A DNA stretch of 64,000 nucleotides from Helianthus annuus (GCF_002127325.2 NC_035433.2:125146088-125210087), one strand, 5' to 3'. Counted from the first letter of the stretch, positions 47,190 to 60,300 are shown. Numbers and translations: made by a program. Notes: a model not told the origin generated them from the sequence alone.

Positions 47190-47500
47190 ATTATGCGCAC
47201 GGTATGACGAAAATTCATTTTTGATCGGTATCGGTATCGGTTTGTTACGCTTGCAGTACGGTACCGACACTCGGTATAACAACTGAAACAGAAAAACTAA
47301 AAGTCGTGATATACCCAAAAGGATATCAACATGTGTTTTCCGATCAAAACCATAAAAAAGTAATAAAGTCATTATATGCCCAAAGGACACCAACACGTAT
47401 TTTACGTTGATAGAAAATCATACAAACGAATACCGCTACTGGTATCGATGTTAGTATCAGTTCGGTTCATCATGATACCGATACCGACAATCACTATAGC
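47190..47500. mobile_element. Possible transposon with GGTATCGGTATC subterminal words
   Basis: ATCGGTATCGGTATCGG near the left end mirrors ATGATACCGATACCGA near the right end, with GGTACCGA words between. No duplication was found. A similar word set occurs at 53,390-54,110. Confidence 0.4.
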
Positions 47501-47829
47501 TTATGATATAAAAAAATAGTCCACTTTGGATACAGTTATGTTTTTAACAAAATTTATATCGGAAGATAAAAAGAAAAAAAAATTAGACACATATTACTTT
47601 TTTTTAAGTTAATAGAAAAAAAAACGCCAATCATATGAAAACTAAGTAGGTCAAAGGAGTATATGATTCAAATTTCAAAGTATAAGCCTATGTGACTGGC
47701 ATGAGTGACTTTGAAAATGTAAATGGACCGCCTATTGTATATTTAAATTTAATCTACTACAAACATAACTTTGTGCAATCAGCCGGTAATAGTTTAGCCC
47801 TTTAATTGGATAAAAAGGGCGGCAAGGGT

Positions 47830-48692
47830 AATAGTGTCAGGCACCTGACACTCACCTATTGGCCCAATAAAATTACGATTTTATCCTTATTTAAAATTAT
47901 GCTTTTGCCATCAGTTCAAATTTATGTTTTCGTCCCCGCTTAAAAATAAATTTACGCTTTTGCTCCCAGCTAAATATTTCAATTTTACCCCCGGTTAAAA
48001 AATTACGATTTTGCCCCGTTTCAATTTACAGTTTTGCCGTTAGTTTTTTTCCCTTAAAAATACGATTTTCCCATCAGTTCAAAATTATGTTTTTACCCCC
48101 ACTTAAAAATAAATTTACGCTTTTGCTCCTGGCTAAAAATTCCAATTTTGCCCTCGGTTCAAAATTACGATTTTGCCCCGTATAAATTTATAGTTTTGCA
48201 ATTAGTTTTTTTTTTCTCACAGTCAAGTTACGATTTTACCCTCAACTTAACTTTACATTTCCCCAATCGTTTTTGTCTGTTTTCCTGGTGACATTACAAT
48301 TTTGCCCCCAGTGTAAAATTACAGTCGTGCCGGCAACTTTCTGGCACTCCCCCGTTGATCCATTTAGTTTACAATTTATCCCGGAATTAAAATTATGATT
48401 TGGCCCTCAGTTAAAAATACGTTTTTTCCATCGTTTTAGTTTTTTTTTTACCAAAACTATAAAGGTTTTTTGTTTTAATTGGTTTACTCGATTTAATTTT
48501 TTTTTTCGTCTCAAGGAGTTGCTAACACTAGCTCATTAGTCCTGAAAAAATTACAGTTTTGCCCTGAGCCCAAAATTACGGTCTTATCATCGTTTTTGTT
48601 TTTTTTTCCCTAGCAAAATTATAGTAGTCTTTTTTTAATTGGTTGAGAATTATTCGGCCATCGCCCCGCAACGCGGGCGGGGCATCTACTAG
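47830..48692 (+). mobile_element. Helitron with TACGATTTTGCCCC minisatellite
   Basis: The 3' end has a GC hairpin in CCCCGCAACGCGGGCGGGG, then CATCTA and CTAG|T at 48,692. The interior is dominated by irregular copies of AAATTACGATTTTGCCCC, about every 25-45 bp. The 5' end was not resolved; the start given is where the related sequence begins. Confidence 0.6.
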
Positions 48693-49195
48693 TTGTATAT
48701 ATATATATTATTAATTAATTAATTATTAATTATTAATTTTAATTAATTATTAATTCATAACAAAGGGATGAATAGTAAATTTTTTTGTCTTTTGTGGGTT
48801 TTTTTTTTACATTGTAAACTATAAGATTTTGTTTTGTAATAGAACTTTGTTTTTTTTATATGATTTGGAATAAATTTTAAATGAGTTTAGTCTTTTATTT
48901 GTTTTTTTACGTTTTTTTTTTTTCCAGATTTGGTTGTTGTTTGTTGCTACTTAGCACGGTGTATGGTATTTATATTTGGTCTCTCATGTTTTTATCCCTG
49001 GACTTTCTAATATGTGTCGATATAAATTCGACTTCGTCTAGAATTTGCTTCATGTGAGTCACTTGGTATTAGAAATTAGTGTTTTGATCGTCGTTCAGTT
49101 GCTACTTAACATAGTTTTACCCCCTCCCCCGCGCAATGCAACGATGGTGGCACGGTTTTACGCCCCCGCCCGCAACGCGGGGGGCTTAAAACTAG
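48693..49195 (+). mobile_element. Second Helitron 3' terminus, start unknown
   Basis: The hairpin GCCCGCAACGCGGGGGGC, then TTAAAA and CTAG|T at 49,195 form a Helitron-type 3' end. A weaker earlier copy (CCCCGCGCAATGCAACG, about 49,128) and a duplicated GTTGCTACTTA segment (48,945 and 49,100) precede it. Confidence 0.5.
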
Positions 49196-50187
49196 TTATT
49201 CACAAAAGTTTCTAAATGTATATATTACTAGGTGTTTCGCCGTCCGCGTTGCGGGGCGATGGCCGAATAATTTTTAATCGATTAAAAAAACAGTACCATA
49301 GTTTTGCTTGAAAGAAAAAGTAAAAAGAGTATTAGGTAGCTCCTTAACACGATTTTTAGTTCGGGGCAAAGTCATGTTTCTTTTTACTTTGGGAAAAAAT
49401 CAAATTTTTTTCCCGAGGGTAAAATCCTAATTTTTAGCTAGGGGAAAACGATATTTTTATTTTGCACTGGGAGCAAAAAAACGTAATTTTGAATTGAGGG
49501 TGATATCGTAATTTTGAACCAATGGGAAAATCGTAAATTTTAGCTGGGGGCAAAAGTATAATTTTATTTTGAACTGGGCCAAAGACGTAATTTTAAACTG
49601 GTAAAAACCGTAATTTTAAAGTGGGTATAAAATAATAAACTGGTGTAAAATCGTAATTTTGAGCCGGGGAAAAAACAAAATTTTATTTTGAACCGGGGCG
49701 AAAACGTAATTTTGGCTGAGGGTAAAAGCTAATTTTTTTACCGAGGGCGAAATCGTATTTTCGATTTAGCTGGGTGTAAAGTCATATTTTTATTTTGAAC
49801 TGAGGAAAATCATAATTTTGAACCGAGGGTAAAATCGTAATTTTGAGGTAGAGGAAAACCATAATTTTATTTTTAGCTGGGGGCAAAAAAGTAATTTTAA
49901 ATCATAATTTTGAACCGAGGGAAAAATCGTAATTCTGAGCCGGGGCCAAAAGTATAATTTTATTTTGAACTGGGGGCGAAGACGTAATTTTAAGCTGGGG
50001 GCAAAACCGTAATTTTAAAGGGGGTATAAAATAAAAAGCTGAGGGTAAAATGTAATTTTAGAATCGATGGCAAAATCCTCATTTTAGCTGCTGGCAAAAG
50101 GGTTATTATATTTTTTAGTTGGGAGAAAAGCGTAATTTTAAACTGGGGGCAAAACCGTAATTTTAAAGTGGATATAAAATAATAAAA

Positions 50188-51552
50188 GAGTAAATTACAA
50201 GTTTTGTCCTTTATGTTTACATTAAATTGCAGGCGTTGTCCTTTAGCGCAAAAGTCGCCAAGTTTTGTACTTAATGTTTCAAAATCTTGCTTATGTCCTT
50301 TGGCCCTAACTCATTTTATTTTTTTGGTTAAATCTGTTCACCAAAGGCTATTTTTGTCTTTTTACCTATATATTTAATATTATTATTTAATAAATTAAAA
50401 CAAAATATATTTTAAAAAATACTATTATTATTATTACTATTATTTATACATAAATATAATCAATTATCAGATTCACCACTCTCTCTCTATCTACAGCTAA
50501 CTCTCTCTCTCTAGCTCTCTACCACCATCAACCACCACCTCAGCCACCATCCACCACCGCAACCACCATCCCCACCCTGCAACCACCATCCACCACCCCA
50601 CTCCATATCTCTCTCTTACCCAACCACCGCCAGTGCCACCAGCCACCACCGTCCCCATCTACCACCGTCACTGTCAACATCATCATCTGCCACCGCCCCA
50701 CTCTCTCTCTCTCTCCTCTCTACCGCCGTCCTTCGTCTTCCGACCCTGTTACATAAACCCTAAATTCATCTTGCAAATCATCAACAGGAACCCCCAACAA
50801 AAAACCCTAATTCAACTACTCAACATCATTAAACCCAACCACAATCAAACCCATATGCCCAATCATCAAATCCTCCATCCTTAATCAAACCACTAGCATC
50901 AAACGTAGATTGTCGGTGATGCAAATGAAAGACCGAGAAAATCGCAGAGAGAGAAACCGCAACACCAAGAATCAAAATAAAAACCCACTTGAAACTGAAA
51001 AATCGAGCAAATCTTGAAAACCCCATCGAGCATTGAGAAAATAACGAAGACCCATTTTAATTCTGGTGGTTCTGACGGTGGTTAATCGGTAATTGGGGCT
51101 TGGATTTCCCCATTCGCAACACATCTGGGAGCTAAAGATCGGTGCTTTATGGTGAAAGATTGGATATGAAAGTGTAAATTAGTGTGAAATTTGGGTTTTA
51201 AGTTGATGTTGGTAAGAATTGGAAGAACGCAGAGGGTTCAGGGAACGATTGTTTGTGTGGTTAGGGTTAGGATGAGACAAATTGTTTTGTTTTAATGTTT
51301 TTAATTTTTGTACATAGTAGTCCTTAGACATATGTTATTTGCACAATAGTCCCTGGATAATGAAATGACAAAAATGACGTCATATGTAAGGCACATGACC
51401 AGAATTAACCAAAAAATCTAATTGTGTTTGGCCTAAAGGACATAATATGCAAGATTTTTGGAAGGTTAAGGACACCGCCTGTAAACTTTTGGAAAAAAGG
51501 ACATCGCCTGCAATTTGGTGTAAACATAAAGGACAAAACTTGTAATTTACTC
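50188..51552. mobile_element. Mutator-like element (Pack-MULE candidate, 1,365 bp)
   Basis: Long terminal inverted repeats: GAGTAAATTACAAGTTTTGT on the left is the exact reverse complement of the right end, and similarity extends over about 150 bp (GTCCTTTATGTTTACA, GCAGGCG, ATGTCCTTT). A perfect 9-bp duplication ataataaaa flanks it (50,179-50,187 and 51,553-51,561), the Mutator signature. There is no transposase. The interior (about 50,480-51,250) has gene-like composition: CT repeats, AAACCCTAA, and an open minus-strand first exon. Confidence 0.9.
50829..51026 (-). pseudogene. Captured gene start encoding a membrane anchor
   Basis: The minus-strand ATG at 51,026 opens 65 codons. A short basic N-terminus (MGFSRFARFFSFK) is followed by one hydrophobic segment (WVFILILGVAVSLSAIFSVF, residues 14-33), a signal anchor or signal peptide, then a polar stretch. 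About 200 bp before the ATG look like 5' UTR. The protein was not recognised. The coding part probably ends inside the frame, where composition changes to AAACCCTAA-rich DNA. It lies wholly inside the Mutator-like element, so it is best read as a captured first exon. Confidence 0.5.
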
Positions 51553-51686
51553 ATAATAAAATGGTTGGTCCAATAGAGAAGGGGCAGCCGCTTATTTCGA
51601 ACAATTGCAGGGAAACACTATTCCCTACCATTGTCTTTGTATATGTTGAATAATATTATATGTTATAACTATAATTATAATTATAA

Positions 51687-51712
51687 CTAGGTTATTCCCC
51701 AGGTAGATACCC
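51687..51712 (-). mobile_element. Isolated Helitron-type 3' terminus
   Basis: On the minus strand a hairpin in CTACCCGGGTATCTACCTGG is followed by GGAATAAC and CTAG|T at 51,687. The matching 5' end to the right was not found. Confidence 0.45.
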
Positions 51713-52204
51713 GGGTAGGAAAATTTAAATTACAATCAAAAGCAACAATAATATACGGGTTCAATAGTCATCAACACACCCTTAAATCTTTTTATGAATA
51801 CGTGTCTTGAGAAATGATATGTTTTTTTATTTTTTGAAAAAAAAAATACGTTTAAACATGATAGAGTGTGGCTCCACCCCCGATCATAACCTACACTTCA
51901 AACGGTTTTCTAATTCCTCAAAAATGGTTGCCTGAAAAAACAATAATGCAAAATTTCAATGAAACACTACAAGATCAATTACTTTCGCTACAAATTTCAC
52001 TGAACTTTACATCATCCTAGAGGTCATAAAATGGGAGGATCGGGCAGTTCAAAGAGTCAAACAATTCGAATCGATAGGTTAGGCCAGTACACTTCACACA
52101 AATGTACAACACACTAATACACTGACAAAAAATGGTATGAATTTGACCCAATTCAACCAGTCATACACCATACACCTGCTCGTGCAAATAGTACAGAGCT
52201 CTCT

Positions 52205-52310
52205 CCAAGACTTTCATAGTCGAACTAACCGAGAACGAACCTTGAAGAATCTTCGACCCAAGACTTTCATAGTCGAACTGACCGAGAACGAACCTTGAAG
52301 AATCTTCGAC
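52205..52310. repeat. 53-bp tandem duplication
   Basis: CCAAGACTTTCATAGTCGAA starts at 52,205 and again at 52,258. The copies differ at one position (AACTAACC against AACTGACC), so the duplication is recent. It lies in an exon-like stretch on the minus strand. Confidence 0.9.
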
Positions 52311-52670
52311 CCAAGTCCACGTGTCTGCATATGTAATTAGTACTTTCGATCCATCTCATTAATGTATAAGTTGATTTGGGTTATGTTTTTATCTCAAAAG
52401 AAAGTGCTATAACTTACACATCTTTTATTAAATGTCCAAAAAATGGCTTAGTGCAACTAAATAATATTTGCAGATAGAAAAATATGAACTTGCTATAAAA
52501 TTGACAAAGACAACCCGTTTGTTTCATATAGGAATAAATGAACTTGGTATATAACCCTAGTCTTATGATATATATAATCCTAGTGTTACTCCTATGATTG
52601 AGATAATGATCACTTGGGTGTATATACAATATCAAATATATATAGAAATACAATAAAACATACATATATT

Positions 52671-52823
52671 TTATATAATAGTGGTCATCATCCTGATGAG
52701 TTTACCCCAAAGCATACCACTGATGACCTCATTCACATTAACAGTCATGTTGTATGGTATAAATAATGAAAGACGGACCTGCCACCTCTTTGATTGAGCT
52801 GGGTATTTTTCTTCAAAACAAAA
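52671..52823 (-). pseudogene. Exon-like segment of an unidentified gene
   Basis: A minus-strand acceptor-like TTTTCAG opens a frame of about 50 codons containing EEKYPAQSKRWQVRLSL and NVNEVISGMLWGKL, ending at a stop at 52,671. Codon composition is protein-like and unlike the AT-rich surroundings. The product was not recognised. It may be a terminal exon of the gene whose other exon-like pieces lie to the right. Confidence 0.35.
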
Positions 52824-53389
52824 CTGAAAATCAACAAAAAAAACATACAGTAAAATGTTCTCACCACAATAACTCAAGTTTTTCAAGAGTGTAGCAATTT
52901 CAAACCTACTGACCCATTTGGAAAAAAAACTCAAAGTTCACTTGACCCGTTTGAGATAAAACACAAACCAAAGTTTATTTGACCCGTCATAAAAGGGTAA
53001 CCCAGGACATCTTTCCTTAAAGATACAAGTGATACCTGTTAATCAATCACCGACAAAAATAAAAAATATGGAGAATTAAGTTTATCGCAAAAAGAGTAAC
53101 CTGGGACATCTTTCATTAAATAATCCGAACTTGTCAAATACTCATAATGCTAAACATGTACATCCTAGGAGTGTCCATAAACTGTCGAAATCGACCAAAC
53201 TACCCAACAGAAAAAAAGTCTGCATATTTGTAATATATATAATGTCTGATTTAGGTAGTCCAATAATGGTTTAATAAAATTGAACTATGCTAAGTCAGCT
53301 TATGGCTAACACGTTGTATCCAACTTTTATATACAAAAATAATGTTAAATACTATAACAAAATCATAGTCACAAGAAACGATAAAAGAC

Positions 53390-54110
53390 CCACGTATCGC
53401 TACCAGATCGGTCGTACCGAATCGCGGTACAAAGTTGTCCCAATCGCCTCTTGTACGCGTATCGGATTGCTAAATTGGACCGTTCCCAATTATGTACTAT
53501 AATAGTGTTCCAATCGTTAAATACACGTTTTTAATCGATCCGAAACACGTTTCCGTTTGTAGCGGTCGGCGTTCCGCTATGGCCAGATTCATGTACCGGA
53601 ATTTGAAAAGCCATTAATTTTTTCCCGCTTTTCATTAACAGAGGTAAGTGAATAATTTTTTCCTGCCATTAACTTGTCACACTACAATTAACACACTTTA
53701 ATTATTACCCATGCAATGTTAACTATAAATACCCTTACTATAAATACTTGATGTAACAATCAATCTAGCACACAATATTTCAATTCAATTAAGTCAATTA
53801 CAAAAAGAAAACAGTAAGCAATTAGCAAATGGCTTTCGGTAAGATTGAGTTTTATGAAATTTATGTTTTGATTATGAATTTTCTTTTATGAAGTTTCTGT
53901 TTTGAATTTTGATTATGTTTTTAAAAATTTAATGAAAGATCTATTTTATATCTTTTATATGTATATGATATCTGTACCAGACTACAGTGATACGCGATAG
54001 GATACACCATACCATGTATCGAATTAGCGTTCCCAACTGAACCTACCCCCAACGTACCGATTTTTAGAAAGGCCCGAATTGCGTACCGGTTTTCGTATCA
54101 TGTTCCATGT
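53390..54110. mobile_element. Possible transposon carrying a gene promoter and start codon
   Basis: Outer parts hold GTACCG and GATACG words, weakly inverted. Inside is what looks like a gene start on the plus strand: CTATAAATA at 53,723 and 53,738, an A-rich leader, ATG at 53,829 and a splice donor after ATGGCTTTCG (53,839). No coding exon follows. Confidence 0.3.
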
Positions 54111-54442
54111 GACTATAAACAAAACCCAAAACCAATATTTTTACCATATTAATATAATGTTTTGAGTATATCAATTTAGGACTCTAGACAACTTTTGACC
54201 CAATCAAGCCATTAGACTCGTTCCCTTTTTAACTGTATACTCTGCATGACCCATTTGCTGCAACATGCCTAACAAATAAGATGAAGGATTGTCTTTGACT
54301 GACTCTTACTAATAAGCAAGCATATAAATATAAACTAACAGTACAAACCACATTGAAATTCAAACATGTAGTAGTAAAATAACCCAAATAGACTTTGTAC
54401 ATGATAGTGAGGTAGATAAGAAATCTTACCTAATTTTATAGT

Positions 54443-54520
54443 TTAAAATGGGATATGTTCAACCATCTTAGCAAATAGTCTCTGCTGCTTGGCTAATGCG
54501 CTTCTTCTTCTGTCATCTCA
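54443..54520 (-). pseudogene. Exon-like C-terminus of an unidentified gene
   Basis: A minus-strand frame ends ALAKQQRLFAKMVEHIPF and a stop at 54,443. A possible acceptor (GACAG) is near 54,518. Short, basic and plausible as a last exon. The gene was not recognised. Confidence 0.35.
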
Positions 54521-54827
54521 ACACCATTCGTTCACTTTCCACCTTTAATAGTTTCATTTTCAATCATTTCGGTTAGGTTTAATCCTTTAACCCCACATAT
54601 AAATAAAAGAGATCATTATATAATAAATAGAAAGAAAGAACTAAACAGTTACTTTAGTTTCAACTTTGTGTTGTTTGTATGCAGCATAAACTTTCACAGT
54701 TAATCCACAAAACCAAGAACCTAGATAGCTAAATGAATTAGTTGAAACTTGAAAAACAGACACATTTATCTACATTATGCAAGTATATAACAAACCTCTA
54801 ATGAATATAAAATCATGGAATTAGTGA

Positions 54828-54832
54828 GTCAT
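54828..54832. other. Left target-site duplication (gtcat) of element E
   Basis: gtcat lies directly before the LTR and recurs at 63,447-63,451. Confidence 0.93.
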
Positions 54833-57308
54833 TGTAACGCCAGGCTCTTTTGTACCTTCCATTTATAGAAGGTTGTGCTTGTTTTTCTATTTTTTTGAAA
54901 CTTTGTATTCTCGTAATCGTTCCTTTCCTTGTAATCATTATCAAACCGAGACTTGGATCATTAATGAAACTTGTATTTTGTTAGATTTATGTTATACACA
55001 TTCTATGTATGCTCGTATGTTCGACTTCGTGAATCAATCGATGTTTAATCGTTATTCTTGGAAACTATGTGCGAAACTTGTAATTAAACTAAACTTATGC
55101 ATTGAACGTATTTTGAACGAGAACGACACTTGATTTGATACTTATACGCTTGATTATACGTGGTTTATACTCCTCATACTTAATCATATCTTAAACTATG
55201 CCTTTGTGGCAAATATGGCCCTTAAAATACCTTAAAAGCATCAAATACACAACTCTAGGGGCCAAATTGTAAAAAATGAAACTTATATCCGGAACCATAG
55301 AGGGCTCGCGACCCGCGTGGACTTAGCCTGATACCTTAGGCGGGCCGCCTGGACCTCATGTCTGCAGAATAGTTGGACAGTCGCGACCAGCTTCGTTTTT
55401 GGGCGGGATTTCTTGGTTTAAACCGAGTTTTAGCACTAGTTAACCCCCCCAAATCAACCCTAATCACTCTCCTATAAGTACCCAAGGTCCTCCAAGCACT
55501 TGGACACTTTCATCACACTCAAATCTCTCCAAACACTCTCAAATTCAAGCAAGAATCTGCATTTTCGGACAGATTCATACTCTTGCACTAAACTTGGTAT
55601 AACTTGCTCATTTCTTAACGAAATTACTCCATTCTTCTTCCTACTTGCTTGGTTAATCATGGAGTTTGATTCCTTGACTTCTCCTTGGAGAAACCAGACC
55701 TGGAATTGCTCTGAAATCGACCAAAAACTTTCTGTTTAGTTACATACTTGTTTAAACTTCATCCAACTTGTGTCTAACACATCTCACACCAATGTCCTAA
55801 TGCTTACAACCCCTCTTATGGTTAGTTAAGCTTAAAAACATGGTTGAGACACTTAAATCAGAGGATTAAACCTCATAAACTTTCTGTTTTGTTAGGGTAT
55901 TTAACCCACAAGTCATGTCAAGCTTAGACCTTGATGAATGAGTGATTGTGGAACAACTTGGGTTGTTCCAACATAAAATCCTCACATGATTTGATGATTT
56001 CTTTTAGTTTAGATTATTTACATACTTGTATTAACCCTAGTTCGTGACCCTCCTTGGTTGTCTTTACATCAAGTGAAGTGGTGAACATTCAAGGGGTCCC
56101 TAAATGGAAGCATGTTCTTCCTACCCCATACATGACATTCATGAATAACTCGAGGTGCCTAAACGAAGATCTTAATCTTCTACCTCCTACTTGAATTATT
56201 GAACTAAATAATATGTAATACTTAACTTAAATATATATATATATACACACATTTGAACCTTTAATATTAAACTTGTGTTTATATGTTAAGGTAGTAGAAT
56301 GACATCTAAGACTTAACACTCCAAGTATGATTCTAATGGGCTTACTACCCATGAAATACAATATAACCCTAGTGGTTACGTAGTGTCATATAAGAGTGTA
56401 AGTTAAAGATGATTATTTTGATATCATACTTTATGTTATGTTAAAATCCAAATTTATAATCTTCTGTTGTACACCAAACTCACACACCTACGTTTCCTTG
56501 TGTAGAAGGACTAGGTGCTCCAACTTAATCCATCCACCAAACTCGCTCGCGGGATTTCAAGTGGGAAAGCTTGCAACCACCGTGAGTATACTCGATCCCT
56601 TTTTCCCCTTTACACTTTGGGATGCAACATGTATAATTATGCAAACATCTTTAAACTAAACTAAACATACTCAATCCTTGTACAAACATGAAACTAATGT
56701 GCTTTACTTATGATTCTTGTATGCTCTATTTGAACGATTTGGAACGTATATGCTCATTAACTTTGCTAGCCCACCTTAACAATTATAGCGCTATAGGATT
56801 TACGCACCGCCCGTTAGACTTGGGGTATTGTTAAGTTAAACATTTACCATCCTGCTATCAATTGGGATTTGGTTATTTTATGCGTTGGATTCTTGGGTTT
56901 GATCATAGTGTACGCCAAAATTGCATACTAGTAATTCACATATTATGAATCATGTTGGATTTGAGCCTTTTATTCTATTATGCTATGTAAACAAACTTGT
57001 ATACTCTCTCATTGCCTTTGCATTGAAACTCTATTTTAATACATGTTGCAGGTTGATTAATGAAGTATGGATGATTGATGAAACAAGTTTAGGGTGGACT
57101 AGATACACACCTAGATTTATCTATCTTTTGTTTGTTATGTTATTTGTTGAAACAATGTTGTTATTTCCTTTTGAATTTTGCATGACATTTAGTTTTGAAA
57201 TGAAATTTGAATTTAATTAAATATTGTCACATAGTGTTATGACGTCTCTAGCAATCTATACACACTTCATCTCATCCCGATGTTTCCGCCATCGGTTGGG
57301 GTGTGACA
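54833..57308 (+). repeat. 5' LTR of element E
   Basis: TGTAACGCC to GGGTGTGACA. TATA-like CTATAAG at 55,472. GCGACCCGCG and GCGGGCCGCC words at 55,305-55,350, about 120-170 bp upstream, resemble those in the B family. Short frames here occur in both LTRs and are not genes. Confidence 0.93.
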
Positions 57309-60300
57309 GATTGGTATCAGAGCCATAACTATAGGGAATTAGGAAAAATTGCCATGCTTTTGCCCTAATCTATAGTTCTAGGAATTTTGCCTCTTATTTG
57401 TTGTTTAAAACTTTTGTACTCTACCATGCATGCTTCCTAGCTATACTTCTTGTTGATTAAATTTATATGCCTTTCCTAAGGCTAACACGAATACACTTAT
57501 GCTATTGTTATACTCTTGTAACACCAGCGAGAAGAATTTACCAAAATAGGCGTGAAACCCACAATTTGGTAAACGACTCTCATTCTACCCTTAATCTATT
57601 TTTGCACGAAATTTCACCATTAAGCTAGGAGTGACATCCACAACTTAATGGTAATTTCCATTTCAACTCTAGTGGACCCTCGTCAAAGTGTCAAAATTTT
57701 ATTTTGATCGACGAGTACCAACCACATTTAGGGTACGAAATCGTCAAGTTAGGGGTGAAACCCGCATCTCGTCTATTAAGTCCCATTCCTCGATTTTTAT
57801 TCTCGCCAAAGTCCCGAATGTTTCAATCATTTAGAGATGTGTAGTAACCGGAAGGGTAAGATACCGTTAATCGCTTCCCGACGAGAGTATCTTACTTATA
57901 GGCCAAAGCACAATATCTCTAATTTGAAAGAACTTTCGACCCACTTTGGAATAGTCGACGTTTCTCTACCCGGAACAATCCAATGTTTTATTGAGCCTCT
58001 CTTTTATGTATCTCAATTTATATGTGATTTTTATACTTGAACGTTCATTCATTTCCAAATGTCGTTTTAATCATTTCGCACGTTATCGCAATCACAAACA
58101 ATAATAATCCCTCGTGAACAAACTAAATTTGTGATACTCTTATTTATTCATGATATGCTATGTGAAACTCATGATTATGCTATATGAGACGTATTAACCT
58201 TTCATGCTATGTGAATCAAATTGAACCTTTATGCTATGTGACCCTTTATGCTATATGATCAATTTCATTTTCTTAAACAAACATTATGACCAAGTCTCGT
58301 CTATTCCCTCCTTTCGAATTCGAATTATTTTTGAAATTTCACTTTTACACATATATCATACAAATACTTTATCATACAGTTATACATTATTCACATACAT
58401 GATTTCACATAATTTTATTTATACCCCTTGTAACAATAAATGGAGACAAATCATCAAGGTGGGAGTGATTTCCTTACCTTGACGACTAACTCCGTTTCTT
58501 TTCCCATCTTACAACGACCTCGCCAACGAATTAGGGGTGATTCTCTTACTTAGGTGATCGTTACCAATATTTTCCTTAATAGACTATATTACGTAAACAT
58601 GGTCACGTTTATATCTAAATCGTTTATCATTAGCCAAATCTCTATTTATTTCAGCATGCATTGTTTATATGAACGAATTCCTTATCCTACAATATATATT
58701 TTTTTTATATAGCTCACACACACGAAATTCTTAACCTTTACCATAAACGCTTATTTCTCGATTTTCAAAATTTACGAAATGCTACTTATCAACCTAGTTG
58801 GTTTAATAAATCCATTGCCCACGAAATTTTGTATTCAACGTAACTATTGAAAAAGGCTCATCTTATATCCTTAAACTAGAGATTTTCTATTTTCAATTAG
58901 GAATCAAACCAACTTTTTCACGCACACCTATAAAATACTACCAATGTTATTCAATCATTTACTAAAATTTCTTTCAAAATCAGTAAAATGTTTTATTAAA
59001 GACGCTTTTTCAGCAATCACTAAGATCGTATACCAAAATCCTTTTTCTTACGAATCAACGTTGTCACAAAAATCTCTAAAATTCGAATTTCTTCTTTAAT
59101 GCAAGATCATTTAAAAAGATGCAAACTTATTTACTTCTAGAACCTTTCCAACCATTATTCAATACGTCAATTTAATTTAAAATGTGTGGGCAAGGAAACT
59201 TCATAAGAACCAACCATCTTCAACGAATGTAAATCCTTTTTAAAGCAAGAGTAGCATTTCCTTTCTTTCACAAAGTATAACACACATAACCAATAGATAT
59301 TTTATACTCTCTTTACATTTATGAACTAGATTCTATATTTCATGTCAACTCAATCTATTTTGATTTTAATTAAACTTCACGCTTTGCTCAAACAACTATG
59401 CATGCATACTATCTTACGTGTTTTAGCTTATATCTCACGACAAATTCGCATATACCCCTCATTTTGTTTTTGTACTCAAAACTTCTCGGCCTTTTACATG
59501 CTTAAATTCATATATTACGATTAATACCACATACAAAATTATTACTTATTACACTCATATCCATATTCGTATTTATACATCTTACGCTTACACATTTATG
59601 TTTATTTTCATAATCATATACATATTCATACACTTTATATTATACTCATGTTCACAAATTATACATTTACACCATACTTATGTCCAAGTTTATATTCATA
59701 ATAATACAATTATACTTACACTCACAATTACGTTTGCGCTAATATTCATATTCGTGTTTATACTCATATATCCTACTTGTACCTGTGCCTATACAACTAT
59801 GCTTAAACTTATATTCACATCCATATATTTTCCTCATACCAATACAATTATGTTTATACTTAAATTCATAGTTATACTAGCATTTATACAATTTATGTTA
59901 GACTCGTACTTATATATATACTCTCATTTATACGATTTACGTTTATGCTCACGTTCATTCGTTTAAGCTCAAATTTGTACTCACATATATACTCATTTTT
60001 CATACACGCTATGCTTATACTTTTACTCATACTTCTGGCATGCGTTTTGTGTTTATGCTCTCGTGCGTGTTCGTATTTAAACTTATACTATACTCATGCT
60101 TTTTACACAAAATTTATACTTTCGCACCTATACGCGGGCGAAACCCGAGGGATTCGCTTACGTTGTTATACCATTTGGAACACAAGCGTGCTTATATGCT
60201 ATATCTCTATACACGCAATCTTATTTTCATAATTTATTTATACCTTAATTCATACGCAACTAGTACAAGTTATGCGAATCATGTGACGATCAATATAATC

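Larger units (their letters stand above)
49228..51650 (-). mobile_element. Minus-strand Helitron, related to 47,830-48,692, split by a Mutator-like element
   Basis: The minus-strand 3' end has CCCCGCAACGCGGAC, then ACACCTAG|T at 49,228. Its interior (49,300-50,180) has more than 20 copies of the GGGGCAAAATCGTAATTTT word, the reverse complement of the word in the plus-strand Helitron. The two share the ATTCGGCCATCGCCCCGCAA segment in opposite orientation. The 5' portion continues beyond the insertion at 50,188-51,552; the CTATTGGACCAA there resembles CTATTGGCCCAA at 47,860. The right end is approximate. Confidence 0.6.

Noticed and set aside
56921..57220. 99-codon frame, repeated at 63,059-63,358
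   Set aside because: Part of the E LTR, present in both copies, no recognisable domain.
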